This document shows positions 7,968 to 15,540 of a stretch of DNA of 15,990 nt, one piece after another. A program made the translations under genes and the position numbers. The first letter of the stretch is position 1, and every line of letters begins with the position of its first letter. Origin of the DNA: Campylobacteraceae bacterium (GTDB lineage Bacteria > Campylobacterota > Campylobacteria > Campylobacterales > Sulfurovaceae); assembly GCA_027081065.1 (NCBI GenBank), contig JALWLW010000070.1:1-15990 (forward strand), given 5' to 3'. The notes under the pieces were generated by a model. The model searched no databases and was not told where the DNA came from. It saw only the letters and a list, made by a program, of their open reading frames with translations.

Positions 7968-9407
7968 ATGGAAAATGAAACACTCGAAAGTGAAGAACTT
8001 CAAAAAACTGACACTTCAAAAACTGAAAAAAAGAATGCTAAAGAGATAAAACAGCCTTTTAGAATTAAACGTTATTACGTCTATATTGCCATTACAATTT
8101 TTGCACTTGTTCTGCCCTTTATCACCATTGGTGGAAATCAGATTTTTTTACTCTCTTTTGATCATAAACAACTTCACCTTCTAGGAACTGTTTTTGATAT
8201 GCAAGAGCTTTACATGATGCCGTTTTTACTCATGCTTCTCTTTATTGGAATCTTTGCTGCAACGGCTGTAGGGGGTCGGGTTTTTTGTGGTTGGGGTTGT
8301 CCTCAGACTATTTTTAGGGTTATTTACCGTGACCTTATTGAAACTAAACTTCTAGGTATGCGTAAAAGAATTTCTAACAAACAAAAAGAACCAGATTACA
8401 AAAAACATGCCTTTAAACGTGCCATTGCCATTACTATTTGGACAGCCCTTTCATTTATTGCTGCTGCTAACTTTGTATGGTTCTTTGTGCCTCCTACTGA
8501 CTTTTTTAACTATATTCAAAACCCAATGGAACACACAGTCATGATGGGAATGCTTTTAGGAATTGTGGCATTTCTTATTTACGATGTTATTTTTCTTAAA
8601 GAAGATTGGTGTATTTATATCTGTCCTTATTCTCGAATTCAATCGGTACTTTACGATGAAAACACCCTTCAAGCCATTTACAACCCTGGGCGTGGTGGGA
8701 AAATTTATGATGAAAACAAAGAAAAGTTAGTCTTTAAACAAAAAGATTTACCCGAAGAGGAGAACGAATGTACCACTTGTGAAAAGTGTGTTACAGTTTG
8801 TCCTACACATATTGACATTAGAAAAGGGACACAGCTTGAGTGTATTAACTGCCTTGAGTGTGTTGATGCATGTACCACGGTTATGGGAAAACTTGGAAAA
8901 GAGTCATTGGTTCAATGGTCAAGTAACAACGAAATCTATGAGGGCAATAAAACCAAGTTATTACGTCCAATTACCTACATGTACATTGGAGCGTTAACAC
9001 TTATATTTGCTATTATGCTGATGATGGGTGGAACAAAAGAGTTTATGATTTTAGATATTAACAAAGGAAACAGACTCTATAAAATTGAAGATAACACCGT
9101 CAGCAATGACTACTTAATGTTCTTTAAAAATACTGAACCAAAAACCCATACCTATAAACTGGAAGTTGTAGGAGAATATGCTGGTAAAATTGAAATTAAA
9201 CGCTTTAAAAAAGCAACCGTTAAAGCTGGGAAAGGAACTAAAGAAGTACTTATTCTCTCTACGAACCAAGACTTAAGTAAAGAAGATAACAAAGATTCTG
9301 TCTTACATGTACAACTTAAAGCTTACTCAACAAGTGAACCTGAACGCGTTAAACTTTTAAAAGAGCTCTCTTTTATTTACCCAAGTAAAAAGAAATTAGA
9401 AAAATAG
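7968..9407 (+). CDS. ccoG: CcoG, polyferredoxin for cbb3 oxidase maturation
   Basis: CcoG (FixG/RdxA) is a membrane iron-sulfur protein; characterised members reduce copper for cbb3 oxidase assembly. The 479-residue protein has a charged cytoplasmic N-terminus, membrane helices, and a CGWGCPQ motif (C107, C111). A two-cluster ferredoxin segment follows, with C268, C271, C274, C278 and C292, C295, C298, C302. After one more helix (about 337-355) comes a periplasmic Ig-like FixG C-terminal domain. All eight ferredoxin cysteines are present. It is divergent from ccoI-ccoS, with which it forms the usual CcoG-I-S maturation set. The gene has its own promoter region with a palindrome over the -10. 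The start at 7968 is supported by a good Shine-Dalgarno. Confidence 0.95.
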   Translation: MENETLESEELQKTDTSKTEKKNAKEIKQPFRIKRYYVYIAITIFALVLPFITIGGNQIFLLSFDHKQLHLLGTVFDMQELYMMPFLLMLLFIGIFAATAVGGRVFCGWGCPQTIFRVIYRDLIETKLLGMRKRISNKQKEPDYKKHAFKRAIAITIWTALSFIAAANFVWFFVPPTDFFNYIQNPMEHTVMMGMLLGIVAFLIYDVIFLKEDWCIYICPYSRIQSVLYDENTLQAIYNPGRGGKIYDENKEKLVFKQKDLPEEENECTTCEKCVTVCPTHIDIRKGTQLECINCLECVDACTTVMGKLGKESLVQWSSNNEIYEGNKTKLLRPITYMYIGALTLIFAIMLMMGGTKEFMILDINKGNRLYKIEDNTVSNDYLMFFKNTEPKTHTYKLEVVGEYAGKIEIKRFKKATVKAGKGTKEVLILSTNQDLSKEDNKDSVLHVQLKAYSTSEPERVKLLKELSFIYPSKKKLEK

Positions 9408-9429
9408 TCTTTTAAATTTCTTAATTTTA

Positions 9430-9467
9430 AGATATAATATTAGTATGAAAAATCTAATATTATATCT
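9430..9467 (+). promoter_or_regulatory. Leaderless-type promoter within a perfect 14-bp inverted repeat
   Basis: AGATATAATATTAG (9430-9443) and CTAATATTATATCT (9454-9467) are exact reverse complements. The 10-nt spacer holds the ATG of the NlpC/P60 gene (9445-9447). A consensus -10 TATAAT at 9433-9438 would place the transcription start at about 9445, the A of the ATG. There is no Shine-Dalgarno. The inverted repeat therefore overlaps -10, start site and first codons, as an operator would. Confidence 0.55.
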
Positions 9468-10095
9468 CATACTTCTTAGTACCATTAGCCTTGCTAGTCA
9501 AAACAATGTTTTTATTATCAAAAATAAAGATGGAAAAGTTTTAAAAGGCAAACGAATCACCCATAATACCAACTATGATAAACTACTAGCAGAACAAGAG
9601 GCAATTTTAAAAGAACTCGATCGAAATAAACTCTTAGCTGAACAAAATAAAATTTTAAGTCAACTTGATACTCTCTCACAGCAACGAAATAACTTAGCAA
9701 AATCAGCAATGGATTATAATAAAGAAAATATTTTACTCAATGCTAAAAAGCATTTAGGAGGAAAATATGTCTGGGGAGGTACACACCCTAATGGTTTTGA
9801 CTGTTCAGGCTACATGCAGTATATCTACAAAAAAGAAGGTGTAAGCATTCCTAGAACTGCTTATGCACAATCAAAAGTTGGTAAAGAGGTTAGCCGTTTT
9901 AGACTTAAGAAAGGAGATTTACTCTTTTTCTTAACAGACAAAAAACGAGGAATCCCCATCACCCATGTGGGAATGTACATTGGTGATGGTAAATTTATTC
10001 ATGCTGCTTCTAAACGAAAAGGTATCATTATCACCTCTCTTGATGACAGTAAATATAGTTTGTTGTTTGTAAAGGCGACACGAATTATTAAATAA
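9445..10095 (+). CDS. Exported NlpC/P60 peptidoglycan peptidase with coiled coil
   Basis: This is a predicted periplasmic cysteine peptidase that cuts peptide cross-links or stems in peptidoglycan. The 216 residues comprise a signal peptide (about 1-18) and a short beta-rich stretch. A helical segment made of two tandem 16-residue repeats (46-61 and 62-77, KLLAEQxxILxxLD) follows, then an NlpC/P60 domain from about residue 97. The catalytic cysteine is C120 in FDCSG, with H174 (THVGMYIG) and H186 (FIHAAS) completing the catalytic site. The protein lacks an obvious SH3 or LysM wall-binding domain, so the coiled coil may instead dock it to a partner. The start codon has no ribosome binding site and sits inside a perfect inverted repeat. 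The sensor kinase gene follows at once. Confidence 0.9.
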   Translation: MKNLILYLILLSTISLASQNNVFIIKNKDGKVLKGKRITHNTNYDKLLAEQEAILKELDRNKLLAEQNKILSQLDTLSQQRNNLAKSAMDYNKENILLNAKKHLGGKYVWGGTHPNGFDCSGYMQYIYKKEGVSIPRTAYAQSKVGKEVSRFRLKKGDLLFFLTDKKRGIPITHVGMYIGDGKFIHAASKRKGIIITSLDDSKYSLLFVKATRIIK

Positions 10096-10096
10096 G

Positions 10097-10102
10097 TATA
10101 AT
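10097..10102 (+). promoter_or_regulatory. Probable -10 element for the histidine kinase gene
   Basis: A consensus TATAAT lies 2 nt after the NlpC/P60 stop, inside the short palindrome AGTATAATACT (10095-10105). A start near 10109 would give a leader of about 29 nt carrying the Shine-Dalgarno AAAAGG at 10125-10130. No clear -35 element is seen, as is common for housekeeping promoters in this phylum. Confidence 0.45.
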
Positions 10103-10137
10103 ACTAAAAAAATATTTTCAAAACAAAAGGAAAAGTT

Positions 10138-12036
10138 ATAATACGTACTTTTTTAATTTTATTCCTTTTGACACTCTCTTTATATAGTAAAACACTCCAG
10201 CTTCATACACCAATAGCAATTGAGTTAGAGCCATACTATGAATATAGTATACTAAAGAAGAAAGATGATCTACCTCAAGATACAAAAAATCAAAAATGGA
10301 TTACAAAATTTAATGAACTTCTAAATACAGATATTAAAAGTGCATTTTGGATTAAGATTTCTATTAAAAATAGTAATTCAAAAAATTTAAATCTTTTTTT
10401 ACTTTCAGAACGCTCTTTTATTTATTCCATTGATTGTTATGTCACAAAAAATCAACAAGTTCTACAACATTACCATGATAGTTACCATAAGGAGAGTAAT
10501 ATTACTATTTTTAAAGGAGTTACACAAAGGGTCTTTCCTTTAAACATCCCAAAAAATGAACAAAGAGATATATATTTCAAAGTCCAAAGTTTTGAAAAAG
10601 TCAACGCACTTTTTACACTTCATACTGCAAGTAGTTTAGCTACCTATACAACAAAATATAATCTTTTACAAGGTATTTTTTTTGGTGTTATGATGATTAT
10701 GATTATCTATAATTTGATACTCTATTTTATGCTAAAATTTAAACCTTACTTGTATTATGTACTCTATGTTGGTAACTTTATACTTTTTGAAAGTGCCTAT
10801 TTAGGTTATTTACATGAATATACTCCATTACCCTCACTCTATATTTACATATCTATTAATATTTCTATTGCATTATTTTTAATATTTGTAACTTTATTTT
10901 TAAAAAAAGTTTTTGATTTTAAAAAAAACTTTTTCAAACTCAATCAATTTATCTCTTGGATAGGAACTTATATTCTAATTAGCCACTTTTTTGCAATAGT
11001 CGCATTATATAATGACAACTTCCAGTATGCTGAACTTTGCACGACGCTCTTTTATCTTGCTGTACCTATACTCTATCTTTCTGTATTTTATGGATTATTT
11101 TTTACAGCTTATAGAAACTATAACAAGTTAGCCTATTACTATGCATTTATATGGCTCGTTTTGGGTTTTATTGGCTTATTACAAAGTTTATCTAATAATA
11201 ATCTCATACCCTTTAATAACATCTTTGACTATATTTTTGAATTTGGTATGCTTATTGAAGCAGTTGTTTTTTCTCTTTTAGTAGGTCATCATATTAGAGA
11301 AATCATTAAAGAGAAAGAAGAGAATAAAAGATTGCTTATTCATCAAAACAAATTAGCATCTATGGGAGAGATGATATCTTTAATTGCTCATCAGTGGAGA
11401 CAACCCTTAAGTGAAATAAATGGTATTGTTTTATCTATTGATATAGATCATAAAAAAGGAAGATTAGATCAAAAGCATTTAAATAGATATTTAAATAATA
11501 TTGAAGAGGTTACAGCACACCTATCTAAAACCATGAGTGATTTCATACTCCTTTCGAGTCCCAAAAAAGAACTTGAACAATTTAAGCTACTTGAAGTGAT
11601 AAAACAGAGTAAAAAACTAGCAAATAGCTCTATAGTCTCTACCTTTGAGCTCAATTATGATTCAGCTCTTACCCTTCTTAATCCCATCATCTATGGTTAT
11701 AAATCTGAACTTATTCAAGTTTTTTTAATTCTTTTTAAAAATAGTATTGATGCATGTAGTGAACGTAATATTCAAGCACGTATTATTATTCGTGCAACAT
11801 TGGAAAATCAATATATTGTTTTAGAAGTTGAAGATAATGGGGGAGGTGTCAAAAAAAATATTTTAGAAAATATTTATAATCCTTATTTCACAACCAAACA
11901 TAAAGCCCAAGGAACAGGCTTAGGACTCTATATTCTAAAGATGATTATTGAGACCAGTATGCAAGGTGAAGTTCATATTAAAAATGGTAAATATGGAGCG
12001 ATTTTTATCCTCAAAATACCTTTATCATTAGCCTAA
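10138..12036 (+). CDS. Orphan 7TMR-DISM sensor histidine kinase, apparent ATA start
   Basis: A membrane sensor kinase. It has a signal peptide, a periplasmic 7TMR-DISM extracellular domain (about 20-175), a block of about seven membrane helices (about 180-385) and a short coiled coil. A HisKA domain follows with phospho-acceptor H418 in AHQWRQPL, then an ATPase domain with the N-box (LFKNSIDAC), DNGGG and GTGLGLYI motifs. No receiver domain or adjacent response regulator gene is present. I place the start at an ATA (10138), because AAAAGG lies 7 nt before it and codons 2-19 read as a signal peptide (IRTFLILFLLTLSLYS). The first accepted start codon in frame is a TTG at 10168, which would cut the signal peptide and has no Shine-Dalgarno. 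The kinase call is certain; its signal is unknown. Confidence 0.9.
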   Translation: MIRTFLILFLLTLSLYSKTLQLHTPIAIELEPYYEYSILKKKDDLPQDTKNQKWITKFNELLNTDIKSAFWIKISIKNSNSKNLNLFLLSERSFIYSIDCYVTKNQQVLQHYHDSYHKESNITIFKGVTQRVFPLNIPKNEQRDIYFKVQSFEKVNALFTLHTASSLATYTTKYNLLQGIFFGVMMIMIIYNLILYFMLKFKPYLYYVLYVGNFILFESAYLGYLHEYTPLPSLYIYISINISIALFLIFVTLFLKKVFDFKKNFFKLNQFISWIGTYILISHFFAIVALYNDNFQYAELCTTLFYLAVPILYLSVFYGLFFTAYRNYNKLAYYYAFIWLVLGFIGLLQSLSNNNLIPFNNIFDYIFEFGMLIEAVVFSLLVGHHIREIIKEKEENKRLLIHQNKLASMGEMISLIAHQWRQPLSEINGIVLSIDIDHKKGRLDQKHLNRYLNNIEEVTAHLSKTMSDFILLSSPKKELEQFKLLEVIKQSKKLANSSIVSTFELNYDSALTLLNPIIYGYKSELIQVFLILFKNSIDACSERNIQARIIIRATLENQYIVLEVEDNGGGVKKNILENIYNPYFTTKHKAQGTGLGLYILKMIIETSMQGEVHIKNGKYGAIFILKIPLSLA

Positions 12037-12040
12037 ATAC

Positions 12041-13087
12041 CTATTGAGTCTTTCCACCCTTAGCCGACTGAATGGAATTAATGTAAGAATAGTCAATTTT
12101 AATAGTAGTCTCTTTAGGAAGCTTAGTACTTAAACGCTCTATCATACCCTCAAAATCTTCGAACAGATAATTTGCCATAGAACCAGGAATTGGGTTAATT
12201 TCATTAAGTAATACTTCTCCCTCAACTACAAAGAAATCACATCTAATGAGTGAGCCTTCAAAAATAGTACCATATACCTTTTTAAAAGCATCTTGAATCT
12301 CTATTTTTAGTTGCGATGAAACCTCTGCATCTTCAACTTTACCATCACGTGAAAAATCAAGATATTTTTTCTCAAAATCTAAAAACTCCTCTTTATTTGG
12401 CTCTTCTATGATAGAAAGTTCAAATTCAGATGTTTTACACCCTGCTTGATTGTACTCTAAAACACCCTCAATAAACGGCTCAATCAGCACTTGATTATCG
12501 AACTCAAAGGCTACATCTAAAGCATAATCTAACTCATCAGCTGACTTAACAATACTCACACCAATGCTAGAACCAAGTCGTACAGGCTTTATAATTACAG
12601 GGTATTCTAACACTACTTCACGGCTATCATCACTGTTTAAAACAGAATAAGGTACTACTTTTACCCCTAAACTTTCAGCATAAAGCTTGGTATAAAGCTT
12701 ATTGTATGACAAAACAGAAGCATCTACTCTAGGAGAAATATAAGCTATGTCATTAAACTCCAATAAAGAAGCCACTTTACCATCTTCTCCATCACGTCCA
12801 TGAATAAGATTTAAAACTGTTCCTAAGTTCTGCTCTTTTAGTCCCATTAGCCCAATGGTACAAAAAGCACCTTTTTTCAAAACCAACTTTTTAGCTTTTT
12901 TGTAAGCTCCCTCAGAAAAATAGTTAGACTTCATATTTTGGGCATCTATTAAATAAAACTCTCTATTTGCATCTATAAAAATAAAAGAAAGTGTTGATTT
13001 TTTAAGAACTTTTTTAAGTGTAATCGCCGAGACGATAGAGATTTCATGTTCAAAACTAGAGCCACCGAAGAGTATTGCTATATTCAT
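12041..13087 (-). CDS. ddl: D-alanine--D-alanine ligase
   Basis: Ddl joins two D-alanines using ATP to make the terminal dipeptide of the peptidoglycan stem; it is a cytoplasmic ATP-grasp enzyme. The 348-residue protein starts with the typical MNIAILFGGSSFEHEIS loop. It has HGRDGEDG near residue 95, the ATP-grasp lysine in IIKPVRLGSSIG, and ends the catalytic core with LLNEINPIPGS, which supplies metal- and substrate-binding residues. All main motifs are intact. It is 39 bp downstream of ruvA and likely in the same transcript, an arrangement I recall from Campylobacter. Its stop is only 4 bp from that of the convergent histidine kinase gene, with no room for a separate terminator. Confidence 0.96.
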   Translation of the reverse strand: MNIAILFGGSSFEHEISIVSAITLKKVLKKSTLSFIFIDANREFYLIDAQNMKSNYFSEGAYKKAKKLVLKKGAFCTIGLMGLKEQNLGTVLNLIHGRDGEDGKVASLLEFNDIAYISPRVDASVLSYNKLYTKLYAESLGVKVVPYSVLNSDDSREVVLEYPVIIKPVRLGSSIGVSIVKSADELDYALDVAFEFDNQVLIEPFIEGVLEYNQAGCKTSEFELSIIEEPNKEEFLDFEKKYLDFSRDGKVEDAEVSSQLKIEIQDAFKKVYGTIFEGSLIRCDFFVVEGEVLLNEINPIPGSMANYLFEDFEGMIERLSTKLPKETTIKIDYSYINSIQSAKGGKTQ

Positions 13088-13126
13088 TTGTTTTTACCTT
13101 ATAAATTATTCGAAACATTTTACCTT

Positions 13127-13687
13127 TTATAATCTCTGTAACTTCTTAAGTCCTTGTTTTACCAATGCCGAAGTATCACCCTTAGCCCCACTCAATGCCT
13201 TTTTGATTTGCTCTTTTTTAAAGCCCAAACTCTCCAAAGCTAAAATAGCATCTGCCATACCATTATCTACAATGGTATCGGCACTACTATCTACAATAAA
13301 ATCTGCCAACTCAACCAAAATACGTGAAGCAGCTTTTGGACCAATACCAGGAACACGCTTTAGTAAACTCACATCTTTGTCAGCCACAACCCGTGAAAAG
13401 GTTTCTGGTATAAAGGTAGAACAAGTAGCCATAGCAACTTTTGGACCTACACCATTAATCTTAATTAGGGTGTCAAACATCTTTTTTTCATTCGCTTCCA
13501 TAAAACCAAAAAGTAAATTGGCATCTTCACGTATGATTTGTGTCACTAAAAGCTTGACACGTTTTTCTGTAATAGCATTTGAAGTATTCAGCGAAATATT
13601 CACCTCATAAATTAGTCCATTAACATTTAAGTGTACAAAAATAGGCTCTTTCTTTTCAACTATTCCTTCTATTCCAACAATCATCAT
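13127..13687 (-). CDS. ruvA: RuvA, Holliday junction-binding subunit
   Basis: RuvA binds four-way DNA junctions and loads the RuvB motor for branch migration in recombination and repair. The 186 residues show the N-terminal OB-fold ([12 protein letters not shown]), a domain with two helix-hairpin-helix motifs (INGVGPKVA and VPGIGPKAA), and a C-terminal three-helix RuvB-contact domain (about 140-186). The length is normal. Two ATGs are adjacent: the first is at 13685-13687 and the second (13682-13684) gives the usual family start MIVGIEG and better spacing from AGGA, so the true start may be one codon later. ruvB and ruvC are not in the window. ddl follows in the same direction. Confidence 0.96.
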   Translation of the reverse strand: MMIVGIEGIVEKKEPIFVHLNVNGLIYEVNISLNTSNAITEKRVKLLVTQIIREDANLLFGFMEANEKKMFDTLIKINGVGPKVAMATCSTFIPETFSRVVADKDVSLLKRVPGIGPKAASRILVELADFIVDSSADTIVDNGMADAILALESLGFKKEQIKKALSGAKGDTSALVKQGLKKLQRL

Positions 13688-13712
13688 TCCATCCTAATCT
13701 TTTAATAACTAC

Positions 13713-13718
13713 ATTATA
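13713..13718 (-). promoter_or_regulatory. Probable -10 element of the ruvA-ddl promoter
   Basis: Read on the minus strand this is a perfect TATAAT, 25 bp upstream of the ruvA start, giving a leader of roughly 20 nt that contains the AGGA ribosome binding site. No convincing -35 hexamer is present in the A/T-rich upstream DNA. Confidence 0.4.
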
Positions 13719-13873
13719 ACTATTATTTTTTAGAATTCTTGAAAATATGTCAAATTGTAATCCTTATCTAATTATAATATTTTTTAATAAATTTTAATAT
13801 CAACTATTTTACTATACATTAAAACAATTTATATTTATTTGTTATTGTTATGATTTAAAAATATTTAGCCTAA

Positions 13874-14071
13874 GTTACAAAAAATAACACAATTATTCTA
13901 CAGAAAACTAGCTATTATATCTATAGCGATATTCGTTATCGTCAAAAGGGCTATACAAAGGGTCAAGGAAGAATTTTAGAAATTTTAACAAAGAAGTGTA
14001 CATACTTCAACTGCACAAATAGCAAAATGTTTTTTCAAGTTAAAGGAGGGAATTACATTTTTGCTATTTAA
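13874..14071 (+). pseudogene. Possible gene remnant, winged-helix-like peptide without a start
   Basis: One frame is open for 65 codons and ends at TAA 14069-14071. It contains YRQKGYTKGQGRILEIL, where GQGRILxxL resembles the opening helix of MarR-type winged-helix regulators. After that the likeness stops. No ATG, GTG or TTG lies at its beginning, and no Shine-Dalgarno precedes it. I infer a decayed fragment or coincidence rather than a working gene. Confidence 0.2.
14017..14069 (+). repeat. Inverted repeat with an AAAGGAGG element in its loop
   Basis: AAATAGCAAAATG (14017-14029) pairs with CATTTTTGCTATTT (14056-14069) with one bulged T, enclosing a 26-nt loop. The loop holds AAAGGAGGG (14042-14050), a near-perfect Shine-Dalgarno, yet no ATG, GTG or TTG lies at usable distance except a TTG at 14061 that opens only a short frame. 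murJ starts 32 nt after the repeat and has no Shine-Dalgarno of its own. It could be an RNA regulatory structure or the remains of a lost gene start. Confidence 0.35.
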
Positions 14072-14100
14072 CCTCACCTATTTTACGATAAACTTTCACC

Positions 14101-15507
14101 ATGAAATTAAAATCTATATTTTCCAATAGCTTCGGCATTCTTCTCTCGCGTATCACAGGTCTTGGTCGTAACACACTTTTAGCCATGACGCTTGGTGCTT
14201 CTGGTTACTCAGATATGTTTTTTGTTGCCTTTAAACTTGCCAATATGTTTCGGCGTATCTTTGCAGAAGGGGCATTTACTCAAGCATTCATGCCATCATT
14301 TGTAGACGCTAAACAAAAAGGGGTCTTTGCAACTGCTATCTTTATGCGTTTTATGATGTTTATTGTAGCCATGTCATTAGTAGTAACCCTTTTCCCTGAA
14401 ATCGTTACCAAACTCTTAGCATGGAACTGGACAGATGAACAAATAGCCCAAACTGCTCCCTTTACAGCCATTAACTTTTGGTATCTTGACCTCATCTTCA
14501 TTGTTACTTTTATGGGAACACTTCTACAATACAAAGAGCATTTCATAACCACAGCTATGTCTACTGCCCTACTTAATCTCTCTATGATTTCAGCACTTTT
14601 ACTCTTTATGCACTCTGAGCCTAAAACGATTATTTATGCCCTAAGTTTTTCAGTGCTGATTGGGGGACTTTTACAAGTAGCTACGCACATCTATGCCTTA
14701 AAAAAGTTCAATATGTTACGTCTGCTTATTGGAGGGTGGAAATATAGAGATAGAAAAGATGTCAGTGAAGAGAATAAAAAATTCACCAAACTCTTTGTTC
14801 CCTCTGTTTGGGGAAACTCTGCACCTCAATTTGCCTCTTATCTCGATACATTTTTAGCCTCATTTTTAATTACAGGCTCTATCTCCTATCTATTTTATGC
14901 CAATCTACTTTTTCAACTACCTTTAGGACTCATTGCTATTGCTACAGCTTCTGCTCTATTTCCCTCTATATCAAAAGCACTAAGCCGTGGAGATGAAAAA
15001 GATGCCTACAGCAATTTAGCCAAAGCCTTTTGGCTCTTAGCCTTTCTACTGGGTATCTCTGCCTTGGGTGGAGTCATCTTTGCTGAACCAATAGTATGGT
15101 TACTCTTTGAATATGGAAAATTCACCCCTGCCATGACTCATGACACAGCTAATGTACTTGCCATGTACATGGTTGGTCTGCTACCCTATGGTTTTGCTAA
15201 ACTCTTTTCTATGTTTCTCTATGCTTCACACAGACACACAAAAGCAGCTAAAATTGCCACCATAGCCCTAGTGGTAAACATGATATTCTCTTTAATTCTA
15301 ATGCAAAGCATGGGTGCAATGGGTCTAGCATTAGCTGGAAGTATTGGGGGTTGGACACTCTTTATCTTAACCATTAAAGAGGTAGGATTTGGTAGATTAA
15401 TAGAGATTTTAAAAGATAAAAAACTTATTTATCTCATACTTACTTTAATGGGTTCTGCTGTTCTATTTTGGTTTTTAAATGGGGTTTTAATGGGGTGGAT
15501 TCGGTAG
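14101..15507 (+). CDS. murJ: MurJ, lipid II flippase
   Basis: MurJ (MviN) of the MOP transporter superfamily moves lipid II across the inner membrane for peptidoglycan synthesis. The 468-residue protein is a chain of hydrophobic helices, consistent with about 13-14 membrane segments. It begins with LSRITGLGRN and has the family motif NMFRRIFAEGAFTQAFMP. The charged residues known to matter in E. coli MurJ (R18, R24, D39, R52) correspond here to R17, R23, D38 and R51. The usual (D/N)R pair of the segment YA(D/N)RLxxLP is N268-L269, so the arginine matching E. coli R270 is missing. An in-frame TAA at 14089-14091 fixes the ATG at 14101 as the first possible start; no Shine-Dalgarno precedes it. 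A hairpin follows the stop. Confidence 0.95.
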   Translation: MKLKSIFSNSFGILLSRITGLGRNTLLAMTLGASGYSDMFFVAFKLANMFRRIFAEGAFTQAFMPSFVDAKQKGVFATAIFMRFMMFIVAMSLVVTLFPEIVTKLLAWNWTDEQIAQTAPFTAINFWYLDLIFIVTFMGTLLQYKEHFITTAMSTALLNLSMISALLLFMHSEPKTIIYALSFSVLIGGLLQVATHIYALKKFNMLRLLIGGWKYRDRKDVSEENKKFTKLFVPSVWGNSAPQFASYLDTFLASFLITGSISYLFYANLLFQLPLGLIAIATASALFPSISKALSRGDEKDAYSNLAKAFWLLAFLLGISALGGVIFAEPIVWLLFEYGKFTPAMTHDTANVLAMYMVGLLPYGFAKLFSMFLYASHRHTKAAKIATIALVVNMIFSLILMQSMGAMGLALAGSIGGWTLFILTIKEVGFGRLIEILKDKKLIYLILTLMGSAVLFWFLNGVLMGWIR

Positions 15508-15540
15508 GGGATGATTGCTTTTTTAGCAATCAAAACCCCT
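15506..15540. terminator. Two-part hairpin between convergent murJ and PIN gene
   Basis: GATTGCT (15513-15519) and AGCAATC (15525-15531) form a perfect inner stem around five T. AGGGG (15506-15510) and CCCCT (15536-15540) can form an outer stem. The element lies between two convergent genes and overlaps both stop codons, so it probably ends transcription from both sides, although only a short T-rich run (TATTATTTT) follows on the plus strand. Confidence 0.6.

Larger units (their letters stand above)
13688..14100. other. 413-bp gene-poor spacer between ruvA and murJ
   Basis: The part next to ruvA (to about 13870) is very A/T-rich and holds the ruvA promoter. The part next to murJ (about 13905-14070) is visibly richer in G/C and has a 65-codon stretch without stops, short hairpins (CGATA/TATCG near 13930-13944; GAAGT/ACTTC near 13993-14008) and a larger inverted repeat. 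I see no intact gene, tRNA or known RNA family. From memory, Campylobacter jejuni has a further gene at this place between ruvA and murJ, so the spacer may mark a lost gene. Confidence 0.5.

Noticed and set aside
8779..8997. 72-codon plus-strand open frame inside ccoG
   Set aside because: It lies in another frame over the ferredoxin cysteines of ccoG, and its cysteine/leucine pattern simply reflects those codons.
12034..12043. A terminator between the histidine kinase gene and ddl
   Set aside because: Only 4 bp separate the two stop codons and no hairpin with a T-run is visible at the junction.
13203..13610. 135-codon open frame on the plus strand across ruvA
   Set aside because: It is antisense to a well-conserved gene and its peptide has no motif; an open complementary frame is expected from the codon use of ruvA.
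13688..14100. CRISPR array, tRNA or insertion sequence in the ruvA-murJ spacer
   Set aside because: There are no regularly spaced direct repeats, no cloverleaf with a T-arm consensus, and no transposase-like reading frame or flanking duplication.
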